Both the position numbers and the translations under genes were made by a program. Below are positions 1-5,275 of a stretch of 5,275 nt of DNA, piece after piece (within the stretch, counting starts at the first letter, position 1; every line of letters begins with the position of its first letter). The notes beneath the pieces are model-generated. The model was not told where the DNA came from. It saw only the letters and a program-made list of their open reading frames with translations, and did no database searches. The stretch lies in NCBI GenBank assembly GCA_025061935.1, contig JANWZY010000201.1:1-5275 (forward strand), given 5' to 3'. The stretch is from Verrucomicrobiia bacterium. Lineage in GTDB: Bacteria; Verrucomicrobiota; Verrucomicrobiia; Limisphaerales; DTLC01.

Positions 1-76
1 GCCCATTGGTCGTGCGCCTTCGCACTTGATCGCCGCAGTTGCGGAAACGGCAACCGGTGGCTATTTTCCTGACTTG

Positions 77-289
77 ATGCAAGAATTTGGCAGATTCCTT
101 GTCATAACAGGAATCGTAATGGTTGTCGTGGGACTGCTCGTCTGGTCTGGGTTTGGGAAAGGTTGGCTCGGCAGACTGCCAGGCGACATCCATTACACAA
201 AGGGGAACTTTTCGTTCTATTTCCCGATCGTGACGTGCCTCATCATAAGCGCCATCCTCACGCTTTTATTCTGGCTGTTCAGAAAATAG
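77..289 (+). CDS. DUF2905 family small membrane protein
   Basis: The product is a 70-residue protein of the DUF2905 family, whose function is unknown. Two hydrophobic helices are visible, at about residues 7-25 and 51-68. Between them lies the family signature: LPGDI at 34-38 and FYFP at 47-50, just before the second helix. The protein ends in a basic FRK tail. It is expected to sit in the inner membrane. The ATG at 77 was chosen because the family normally starts directly with a short M-Q-E-F-G-R type leader and is about 70 residues long. The frame is open further left, with a TTG at 26 that would add 17 residues, but those residues do not look like the family. No clear Shine-Dalgarno sequence precedes either start. 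It lies 69 bp upstream of nuoA on the same strand, so the two could be cotranscribed. Family assignment is from memory of the conserved pattern. Confidence 0.85.
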   Translation: MQEFGRFLVITGIVMVVVGLLVWSGFGKGWLGRLPGDIHYTKGNFSFYFPIVTCLIISAILTLLFWLFRK

Positions 290-358
290 CCTTGAACAGA
301 GCCGGCTGCTGAAAACGCTTGCTAATCTGCCCGCGACTGAACACGCTTTGGGCGCGGT

Positions 359-745
359 ATGGAACAACCTGAACTGGCACAATACCTCGGCGTTTTGTTT
401 TTTCACCTAAATGCAGCAGCAACAACTGGGGGTATGCTAGTGCTTTCCGTACTGCTTGGCAAACGTGGCGCGCGCACGCCGCTCAAAGATACCCCATACG
501 AATGCGGTATGGAGCCTGTAGGCCACGGCATGATACGGTTCGGCATCAAGTTTTACCGCGTCGCCATGCTTTTCTTGTTATTCGACGTGGCCGTCGTGTT
601 CCTTTATCCGTGGGCGGTAGCCTATAAAGAAATGCTCCCAATAAGCGGCGCCGCACTCCTATGGGCCATGTTGGCTTTTATCGGAATACTAACTGTGGGT
701 TACCTTTACGCGCTCAAACAGAAAGCGTTCACCTGGCATTACTGA
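359..745 (+). CDS. nuoA: NADH-quinone oxidoreductase subunit A (complex I)
   Basis: The 128-residue product is the ND3/NuoA subunit of respiratory complex I, a membrane-arm protein near the quinone site that supports NADH-driven proton pumping. Three membrane helices are visible, at about residues 10-33, 66-88 and 95-116. The hallmark loop PYECGMEP lies at 46-53, with the conserved Cys49. It is followed by RFGIKFYRVAMLFLLFDVAV from residue 60 and the FLYPW motif at 81-85. Length is normal for the family. One residue is odd: the usual FDVE motif reads FDVA here, so Asp76 is kept but the widely conserved acidic residue two positions later is Ala78. NuoA genes normally lead directly into nuoB, but here 375 bp without a gene follow and then a gene on the opposite strand. 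The gene is therefore an orphan locally, and the rest of complex I must be elsewhere. The ribosome binding site is weak. Confidence 0.95.
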   Translation: MEQPELAQYLGVLFFHLNAAATTGGMLVLSVLLGKRGARTPLKDTPYECGMEPVGHGMIRFGIKFYRVAMLFLLFDVAVVFLYPWAVAYKEMLPISGAALLWAMLAFIGILTVGYLYALKQKAFTWHY

Positions 746-1120
746 ACCGCACTTGCACCCGAACTCTGAAGGCTGCGGATCCGCCGCTCACGCCAGTTCC
801 AGCTTCAAATCGCATCGTTCCCTGGTTTTGTAGCACCGCTATATGAGCATCACCGGGTTCGGTGACCGCCAGTCATACCCAGTCGTTACAGCGCAATTCC
901 GTACTTAAGCTGGTGTTACTTAGCTACGATCGGGTCAAAATTTTTGTCCCACCTGGGACAAAATTTTTGACATGGTTTGGGGGAGTTATCGCGGGGTGTG
1001 CACAAGCAGGTAGTGCCACCGGCCTAAGCTTAGTGGGGGATTACCTCGGCCTCCGAGACCATGTCCGCCACCACTGTCAAGACCGAGTCACGACTGCTCG
1101 TGGCACCGCGATTGGTCGCC
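746..1120. other. Gene-free stretch between convergent nuoA and folB
   Basis: This stretch separates two genes that point at each other. An open frame from a GTG at 862 crosses it, but it resembles no family and runs into the end of folB, so it is not called. Visible structure includes a 10 bp palindrome gcggatccgc at 775-784 and a 6 bp hairpin tcaccg/cggtga at 850-855 and 860-865. The strong palindrome at 934-971 is listed separately. A short hairpin ctcgg/ccgag lies at 1045-1049 and 1053-1057. None of the smaller hairpins is followed by a T-run. Confidence 0.6.
934..971. repeat. 38 bp near-perfect inverted repeat, possible bidirectional terminator or REP-like element
   Basis: Two 18-base arms, gtcaaaatttttgtccca (934-951) and tgggacaaaatttttgac (954-971), are reverse complements except for one T-T mismatch, with only cc between them. 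The sequence caaaatttttg also occurs in both arms as a direct repeat 23 bp apart (936-946 and 959-969). The centre gtccca/tgggac is a compact GC-rich stem flanked on both sides by A and T runs. It lies between convergent genes, which fits a terminator acting in both directions. However, no T-run lies beyond the palindrome, so a REP-type mobile repeat or a protein-binding operator is also possible. Confidence 0.7.
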
Positions 1121-1462
1121 TTATCTGCACAAGAGGACTTTTGCAGATACGTGCTTGGCGTCCGGGAGCACGGCCTTTTTGACCTCTACGCTTACAGCAG
1201 CCGCAGTAGTTTCGCGCAATAGAAGCTCGGCGAGTTCGCGCGCCAAAGTTTCGATCAGTTTCCAAGCGCGGCCTGTACAGAATGATTTGACCCGCGCAGC
1301 AAGGGCCGCATAGTCCACGGTGGCTTCTAGTTCGTCTGTAAGCGGAAACTGGAGTTCAAGCTCGATATTTACCCAAATGGGTTGCGGCTGCGCGCGTTCG
1401 GCGGCGCTAACGCCGATCTGGCACGGTATCTGAAGCTCTGAAATGCAAAGTTTTCCTGTCAT
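1121..1462 (-). CDS. folB: Dihydroneopterin aldolase
   Basis: The 113-residue cytosolic enzyme of folate synthesis converts 7,8-dihydroneopterin to 6-hydroxymethyl-dihydropterin and glycolaldehyde. Conserved positions are easy to see. IGVSAAER carries Glu22, and Gln27 fits the usual E-x-x-x-x-Q pattern. VDYAALA carries Tyr51. LIETLARELAELLL carries Glu71, the pterin-anchoring acid. VEVKKAVLP holds the expected catalytic Lys at position 96. Family length is about 120. The ATG at 1462 was chosen because it puts the start directly before the first strand (KLCISEL), as in the family, and has a GAGGACGGA sequence upstream. An in-frame ATG at 1492 overlaps the stop of the upstream HAD gene as ATGA and would add ten residues that do not look like the fold. 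Only 26 bp separate the HAD stop from the ATG at 1462, so the two genes are probably cotranscribed. Confidence 0.9.
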   Translation of the reverse strand: MTGKLCISELQIPCQIGVSAAERAQPQPIWVNIELELQFPLTDELEATVDYAALAARVKSFCTGRAWKLIETLARELAELLLRETTAAAVSVEVKKAVLPDAKHVSAKVLLCR

Positions 1463-1468
1463 ATCCAA

Positions 1469-1478
1469 TTCCGTCCTC
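1469..1478 (-). promoter_or_regulatory. Probable ribosome binding site of folB
   Basis: Read on the minus strand, GAGGACGGAA lies just before the ATG at 1462. GAGG is 12 bases and GGA 7 bases from the start. This supports ATG 1462 over the in-frame ATG at 1492, where AGGA directly touches the start codon and leaves no spacing. Confidence 0.4.
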
Positions 1479-1488
1479 GAGTCGCGGT

Positions 1489-2226
1489 TCATTCCTGGCG
1501 GTTTGAGACTGCACGACACGGTGTCTTCGACTGCGCCCGGACAGACGCTGTTGCGATTGGCGCGGGTGTTGTGCCTACTGCATGCGGTGCGCTGATCTCG
1601 AACGAATTACGCTCCAAAATTTCGCGCAGTTCACCCAAATCGCGCACGATCAAGTCCGGCGCACTCGCCCGGAGCTGCTCGAGACTGTTGTACCCAGTCA
1701 AAACGGCGCAGGAAATAACACCCCCTAATTTAGCGGCTTCGATGTCGTGTTGCATGTCGCCCACAAACAGTGTTTCCGAAGGGACGAGTCTGTTTGTACT
1801 GAGGACTTCGCCTATCTTCACTCGCTTGTCGCGGACGCCGAGGTACGTTTTCCCCACGAGGCTACCGAACCGTACGCGTGCCAGTTGGGCTTTGAAATGC
1901 GCGGGCTTCACAGTGCTGAGCACGAAGGTGCGCAGTCGGTTTTCGCGACAAAATTCTAGGAACTCGCGTGCGTGCGGCAGTGGCACCACGCAGTCGCGTA
2001 CCTTGCGAAAATACGCATGGAACCAGCGCTCAAGCTGCTCGATTGGCACATCCGGTGTGTGCCGCGAATAAAACTGCGTGAACGGCAGACAGAACTCGGC
2101 CCGGAACTGCTCGAGCGACATTGCCGGCTGCCCAGCCTTTTGAAGCACGTAATTCGTCGCCTCGAGCACAGGCGCCAAATCATCCACCAACGTCCCCGAC
2201 CAGTCCAAAATGATGTTGCAGATCAC
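1489..2226 (-). CDS. HAD-superfamily hydrolase with atypical motif I (DWSGT)
   Basis: With the GTG at 2226 as start the product has 245 residues and a HAD fold with a C1-type helical cap. Motif I is DWSGTLVDD, with nucleophile Asp8 and Thr12. Motif II is VLST, with Ser104. The motif III lysine is Lys137 in KRVKIGEVL. Motif IV is FVGDMQHD, with Asp157 and Asp161. The cap lies at about residues 20-95. The second Asp of the usual DxDxT, the general acid/base in phosphatases, is Ser10 here. Phosphonoacetaldehyde hydrolase has a similar DWAGT, but its cap lysine is not evident. Substrate is therefore unknown. After about residue 206 follows a 40-residue Ala/Thr/Pro-rich tail outside the fold. An in-frame TTG at 2265 is an alternative start; GTG is preferred because motif I then begins within eight residues, as is usual. 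The gene precedes folB by 26 bp, suggesting an operon and perhaps a role in removing phosphate from dihydroneopterin phosphates. Confidence 0.85.
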   Translation of the reverse strand: MICNIILDWSGTLVDDLAPVLEATNYVLQKAGQPAMSLEQFRAEFCLPFTQFYSRHTPDVPIEQLERWFHAYFRKVRDCVVPLPHAREFLEFCRENRLRTFVLSTVKPAHFKAQLARVRFGSLVGKTYLGVRDKRVKIGEVLSTNRLVPSETLFVGDMQHDIEAAKLGGVISCAVLTGYNSLEQLRASAPDLIVRDLGELREILERNSFEISAPHAVGTTPAPIATASVRAQSKTPCRAVSNRQE

Positions 2227-2510
2227 GGCGCAACTGTAGCTTACCGCCCTGAGTTGGCAACACAACAGCAGCGGATCCGGTACGAGCCAACGCTAGCCCG
2301 GATAGTTTGCAAGCCGCTGCATTTCCTTTTGGCATCGCAAATTTCGAGCTTAAACCGCGCCGCGTGCCAACTCGGTTCGCCTTGGCGTGAATATCCAAAC
2401 TTTAATCTGGGGGCATTTGCGCAGGGTTCGGTCCGGTGGGCCGAGCGATCAACCTCAATGAGCCATTTGAACTACTTTAGGCGCGAGGCAAAGCTGTGCT
2501 GAAGCGGAGG

Positions 2511-2566
2511 GGTGGCGCACGTCCAGGCCACTGCGCCAATGAGATAGACTGGCGTGGTGCGCCACC
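2511..2566. repeat. Nested hairpin: 10 bp outer and 5 bp inner inverted repeat
   Basis: The outer arms ggtggcgcac (2511-2520) and gtgcgccacc (2557-2566) are perfect reverse complements. Inside, cgcca (2534-2538) pairs with tggcg (2550-2554), leaving an 11-base loop and an unpaired 13-base 5' bulge. There is no T-run on either side, so it is not a standard intrinsic terminator. It could be an RNA structure, a recombination site or a remnant of a mobile repeat. Confidence 0.6.
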
Positions 2567-2834
2567 ACCGGCGAACTGGCAACTGCGCGCCGCGGCGCAG
2601 CCATATGCGCTTGGGCTGGGTCTGGCGTTGGGGCCCGGCTTCAGCTCTGCGGTGTCAATCTCATTTATTCCTTGACCGTTTCAACGGCTGAGGTGGACTT
2701 GGCCGGCCCAGCGGACTGAGCTTCAGGGCTTACCAGACGAATGAGGAAAGGCCCGGCGGGTACCTCATTGCTGCGCATTATCGCAGTCCGGCGAGTGCAG
2801 GGCACCAGCGGAGTGTCCCACTACACATACGATG

Positions 2835-2871
2835 GGGGCATGCTCCGTCACGACCGTGACCAGGGGCATGC
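2835..2871. repeat. 9 bp direct repeat flanking a small hairpin
   Basis: The sequence ggggcatgc occurs at 2835-2843 and again at 2863-2871. Between the copies lies a perfect 5 bp stem gtcac/gtgac (2847-2851 and 2856-2860) with a four-base loop. The arrangement looks operator-like, but it is short enough to be chance. Confidence 0.4.
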
Positions 2872-3528
2872 AAGGTACAGCCCGACCCCGCGCAAGGGCT
2901 TACTCGTCGAGGCGAGGACATTCCGTTCCTGTTTGTTGTCCAAGCTCCAGGCTGAAGGATTTGTGCTCTGGACATATACGGCCTGTGAGCGTTTCTAGTG
3001 TGAACATAACTCGTCGCGCACCGTCCGGAATGGGTATACTACGAGGTGTTTTGGTGTGGCACCCAAAGCGCCGATGACGCGGCAGTCGCGAAACGCTCCG
3101 CTGCACAGGAGTAACGCATTAATCTTGAGCTATGGCGTTTATGGAAGCATAGGCGCGCGTAGCTGCATAAAATGTAAAATAGTCCAGAGCCGGCCCAGTC
3201 CTGGCGCCGGGTTTTTAATCGGCTACGGTTTGGCGCCACGTATCTGGGCTGGTCAAAGCGCAGGCGGCGTGGGAATTGGGGATCGGTGACTTCCACGTTT
3301 TCACAAACGTAGCTACGGATCGGCGCTGTGCGTCTGCGCCTGTCAAAGCGCGGCGCTACGACGGGCTATGGGTTTGTCGCCAGGGCGAGGTTGTGTCTGC
3401 GGGTGCGCCCTGTTGACGCGGCGATCGCCCGGAGCAGGCACACCGAGCCTCAGCCTGGCAGCGGGGAACAAACCTAGGTGCGGATATGTCGTGCTGCGGA
3501 GCGGGTTTGTTTGAGCCTGGGCGTATGA

Positions 3529-3580
3529 GTTTTGACCCCACTTGGAATGTGGGACGTGGATACAGGACAGATTTTGAACC
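3529..3580. repeat. Degenerate REP-like element
   Basis: The sequence ttttgacc (3530-3537) recurs in similar form as ttttgaacc (3572-3580). Between them is a hairpin cccac/gtggg (3537-3541 and 3549-3553) followed by ggacagattttgaacc. Read on the minus strand, the right end is ggttcaaaatctgtcc, which resembles gggtcaaaatttttgtcc at the left edge of the palindrome at 934-971. This suggests, without proof, that both derive from one dispersed repeat type. No transposase of the RAYT type is in the window. Confidence 0.4.
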
Positions 3581-3790
3581 ATCGCGCTTAGCCCGGTGCT
3601 GTAATTAACAACGGATTCTTGCTACCGGCATGTACTCGTACCAGCCGACGGCCGAGACCGCCTGGTGACGTGGGCAGCGACTCGGTAACGCGCAGGTTCG
3701 TGCTTCATGCCGGCTGGGATGGGGCAGAAGGCAACAGATTTGCAAGCGCCCGGCGCGGGCGGAAACATGTTGCATTTGCAACAGGTTTGG

Positions 3791-3804
3791 GCTATGCAAA
3801 TAGC
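3791..3804 (+). promoter_or_regulatory. Hairpin with GCAA loop over the likely start codon
   Basis: The stem gctat (3791-3795) pairs perfectly with atagc (3800-3804) around a gcaa loop, which as RNA would be a GNRA tetraloop. The ATG at 3794 lies partly in the stem. A second in-frame ATG at 3806 follows directly outside it, and atgcaaat is repeated at both starts (3794 and 3806). This could influence start choice or initiation, or it may be chance. Confidence 0.3.
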
Positions 3805-5275
3805 CATGCAAATTTCGAAAGTTTTCGTCGTTTGCTCCGCAGCGGCTGCATGGTACCTGCTCAACGTTCCGCCCATCATTGCGGCCGGTGCGGCCGACCC
3901 CGATGCGATCGAGAAAGCGCGCGCTGCATTGGAGCAGAAGATAATTGAGCTGGAAGGTCCGCAATCGAGCCGCAAGCCGATCCCGGTGCGCGAACCGGTC
4001 AAGCCCGCCAGCCCGGAAGAGATCGAGCGTGCGCGCGCTGCGTTACGGCAGGAGACAGTGCAGCCCAAAGACGCGCCGCAGCAGCAGGTGACGCAGCCGC
4101 AACGAATCACGCGGCCACAGCAAGTGACGCAGTCGCAGCAACCGGCGCAGCCGAGGCAGGTTACGCCGCCCCAGCAGGTGAAGCAGATCGAGCAGCCCCA
4201 GGTGGTAGCACCTCCACGTAGGGCAGCAGCAAGCCCGGAGGAGATCGAGCGAGCCCGTGCCGCGCTCGAGCTAAAAATGGCAGAGCTTGATGCGCAGCAG
4301 GCTGCTGACCCCAACGCTCCGCGGCCGGCATGGATGCCGCAACCCGCTCCTGCTGAGGCCCTGGAACGCGCGCGCGAAGCGGTCCGGCGCAAGATCGCCG
4401 AGCTTGACCGCGAAGAGATGTGGGTCGAGCCGACACCGCCGCGGTGGGCGCGCGCACGCAAACCGATCCAATGGGAAGAGGTTCCGCCTGTGGTCGGGGA
4501 AGGAATCAAGGTCTTGCCGCCATCTGATTCAGAGGGTGTGCGCCGCGCTGTTCAACAGATGAGGCAAAAAGTGGCCGAGCTTGAGTCAGTGCCACCGCCG
4601 CCGAGTGCGCGCGAGCGGCGGGCTGCAGAAAAAGAACGTGCCAAGGCGGAGGCTGCAAAGCGCGCGGCTGAAAAGAAACAAGCGCAGCTCGAGGCGAAAG
4701 CCCGAGCCAAAGCCGAGGCCGAAGCCCGTGCGAAGGCCAGGGCCGAAGCGCGTGCAAAGGCCAAATCCGAGGCCGAAGCTCGCGCCAAAGCGAGAGCCGA
4801 GGCCCGTGCCAAAGCCGAAGCCGAAGCGCGCGCGAAAGCTGAAGCGCGCAAGCAGGCGCGTGCTGCCGAGCGCGAGCGCACCAAGGTTGAGGAAAAACCG
4901 GCCAAACGCCAGCCGGCAGAGACCGGCGCACCTGTAGCGGTGCGTCCGCAGCCGGCGGAGTCACGCCAGGCTCCAACACCCGAAGCCAAGGCGGCTGCAG
5001 TAAAACGCGCCGAGGCCGAGGCAAGGGCGCGGCATGAAGCCGAAATGCGCGCGCGGGAACGTGCTTCAAAAGAACCGCGGCCTGAAGACAAGGCACGTGC
5101 TGCGGTGCTGGCCCCGAGGCCGAAAGGTCGGCCGCTCGCGCCCACGTTTGAAATGGCGCCGTTGCCGCTATCTGCCGAAAAGCAGCGTCGGTTGGCGGAA
5201 CTGCTGGCGAAGTATAAGGCGGATTTAATCACACCCGAGGAGTATCATCGAGAGCGCGCCCGGATATTGGCTGAG
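3794..5275 (+). CDS. Exported, repetitive, helical protein with SHOCT-like C-terminus (3' partial)
   Basis: The frame is open for 494 codons and cut by the window end. Residues 1-33 look like a signal peptide: MQIAMQISK, a hydrophobic run and possible cleavage after IAAGA. Five related helical modules follow, such as SPEEIERARAAL. A Gln/Pro-rich linker with QVTQ-type repeats spans 88-140. Residues 277-362 are a TolA-like run of EARAKA repeats, probably one long helix. A second charged Ala-rich stretch spans 395-440. The C-terminus (about 459-494) ends in LITPEEYHRERARILAE, resembling SHOCT domains, which usually lie at the very end, so little is likely missing. It is not TolA: there is no evident TolA C-terminal domain. 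Upstream in-frame ATGs exist at 3707, 3719 and 3767, and another at 3806. The 3794 start was chosen because it places the signal peptide at the N-terminus, but no strong ribosome binding site decides it. Function is unknown; an envelope-spanning or scaffold role is inferred. Confidence 0.85.
   Translation, partial: MQIAMQISKVFVVCSAAAAWYLLNVPPIIAAGAADPDAIEKARAALEQKIIELEGPQSSRKPIPVREPVKPASPEEIERARAALRQETVQPKDAPQQQVTQPQRITRPQQVTQSQQPAQPRQVTPPQQVKQIEQPQVVAPPRRAAASPEEIERARAALELKMAELDAQQAADPNAPRPAWMPQPAPAEALERAREAVRRKIAELDREEMWVEPTPPRWARARKPIQWEEVPPVVGEGIKVLPPSDSEGVRRAVQQMRQKVAELESVPPPPSARERRAAEKERAKAEAAKRAAEKKQAQLEAKARAKAEAEARAKARAEARAKAKSEAEARAKARAEARAKAEAEARAKAEARKQARAAERERTKVEEKPAKRQPAETGAPVAVRPQPAESRQAPTPEAKAAAVKRAEAEARARHEAEMRARERASKEPRPEDKARAAVLAPRPKGRPLAPTFEMAPLPLSAEKQRRLAELLAKYKADLITPEEYHRERARILAE
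3896..4585 (+). repeat. Five diverged copies of a 20-residue helical module
   Basis: Within the exported protein the modules lie at residues 35-54 (3896-3955), 73-87 (4010-4054, shortened), 147-166 (4232-4291), 186-205 (4349-4408) and 245-264 (4526-4585). Common features are an acidic or Ser/Pro start, then (I/L)E(R/K)AR-x-A(L/V), then K(I/M/V)-x-EL(D/E). The last copy is the most diverged. Spacers differ in length and are Pro- or Gln-rich. The copies look like amphipathic helices, perhaps for binding a partner or for self-assembly. Confidence 0.7.
4691..4849 (+). repeat. Tandem EARAKA-type coding repeat
   Basis: This stretch encodes residues 300-352 of the exported protein as near-repeats of AEARAKA. 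The codons vary among synonyms for Ala, Arg, Glu and Lys while the protein pattern is kept, which suggests selection on the protein rather than very recent duplication. Such alternating charge favours a long stable helix, as in TolA domain II. Confidence 0.75.

Larger units (their letters stand above)
2227..3793. other. Gene-free region of about 1.57 kb
   Basis: Short open frames exist on both strands (for example 2741-2998 + and 3343-3582 -), but none resembles a known family or has a convincing ribosome binding site. No tRNA, rRNA, RNase P, tmRNA or 6S signature was seen. Structured spots listed separately are at 2511-2566, 2835-2871 and 3529-3580. Others are ctgcgc/gcgcag at 2583-2600, acgttt/aaacgt at 3295-3310 abutting the palindrome cgtagctacg at 3308-3317, agggcg/cgccct at 3382-3411 and ggcgatcgcc at 3420-3429. 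A TATACT at 3035-3040 resembles a -10 box but has no good -35 partner. The region should contain the promoters of the divergent HAD-folB unit and of the gene at 3794. It may otherwise be decayed DNA or hold an unrecognised RNA. Confidence 0.6.

Noticed and set aside
1..72. Tail of an upstream gene (stop TGA at 70-72 in frame 1 or 27-29 in frame 3)
   Set aside because: Too short to recognise any product, and neither frame can be preferred.
862..1182. Plus-strand open frame from GTG across the palindrome into folB
   Set aside because: No family resemblance, no ribosome binding site, crosses the inverted repeat and overlaps the real folB gene on the other strand.
1972..2502. Plus-strand open frame antisense to the HAD gene
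   Set aside because: It mostly mirrors the HAD coding sequence, whose motifs are unmistakable on the minus strand.
2729..2757. Possible RNase P RNA start (gaggaaaggcccgg)
   Set aside because: Only a partial match to the conserved gaggaaagtccggg, and none of the later conserved RNase P blocks follows.
2741..2998. Small open frames in the gene-free region (also 2900-3296 and 3343-3582 on the minus strand)
   Set aside because: Products are Arg/Cys/Ser-rich and random-looking, overlap one another on both strands and lack start signals.
3035..3040. TATACT as a -10 promoter box
   Set aside because: No acceptable -35 element at 16-18 bp upstream and no gene follows closely.
3824..3838. Lipoprotein signal around Cys14 of the exported protein
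   Set aside because: The residues before the Cys (F-V-V) do not fit a lipobox and it sits too early in the hydrophobic run; a normal signal peptide is more likely.
3622..4509. Long open frame on the minus strand (295 codons)
   Set aside because: It lies antisense to the exported protein. Its Ser/Arg/Cys-rich product resembles nothing and is a by-product of GC-rich Ala/Arg/Glu codons having few stops on the opposite strand.
4506..5232. Two overlapping minus-strand open frames (4506-5096 and 4552-5232)
   Set aside because: Both are antisense images of the EARAKA repeat, giving Ala/Ser or Pro/Leu/Arg low-complexity products; the plus-strand frame has the signal peptide and family-like C-terminus.

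Overview
This 5.3 kb GC-rich bacterial window holds five protein genes (one cut by the right edge), two sizeable gene-free stretches and several compact inverted repeats. No RNA gene, CRISPR array, intact transposase or known defence or secretion system was recognised. The lineage is uncertain. A long exported Ala/Lys/Glu/Arg-rich protein ending in a SHOCT-like segment, and a HAD protein with a DWSGTL motif beside folB, recall Verrucomicrobiota (Pedosphaera/Limisphaerales-like). That is from memory of family style, not from a search.

Layout. Positions 77-289 (+) encode a small two-helix membrane protein of the DUF2905 family. After 69 bp, 359-745 (+) encodes NuoA, the small membrane subunit of respiratory complex I, with no nuoB after it. 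Next comes a 375 bp gene-free stretch between converging genes. It carries a striking 38 bp near-perfect palindrome at 934-971, possibly a bidirectional terminator or a REP-type element. On the minus strand, 2226-1489 encodes a HAD-superfamily hydrolase with an atypical nucleophile motif, and 1462-1121 encodes dihydroneopterin aldolase (FolB). These two probably form one transcription unit.

Positions 2227-3793 (about 1.57 kb) have no convincing gene. They contain a nested hairpin (2511-2566), a small direct/inverted repeat cluster (2835-2871) and a degenerate element (3529-3580) that partly resembles the palindrome at 934-971. From about 3794 to the window end an open frame encodes a predicted exported protein of at least 494 residues. 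It has a signal peptide, five copies of a short helical module, a Gln/Pro-rich linker, a TolA-like charged helical stretch and a SHOCT-like C-terminus.

Functionally the left part is housekeeping: respiration and folate synthesis. The HAD protein may be connected to the folate pathway through its neighbour folB, since dihydroneopterin phosphates must lose phosphate before FolB acts; this is a hypothesis. Nothing here amounts to a clear new multi-gene system. The best leads are the atypical residues in NuoA and the HAD protein, the palindromic elements, and the modular exported protein.
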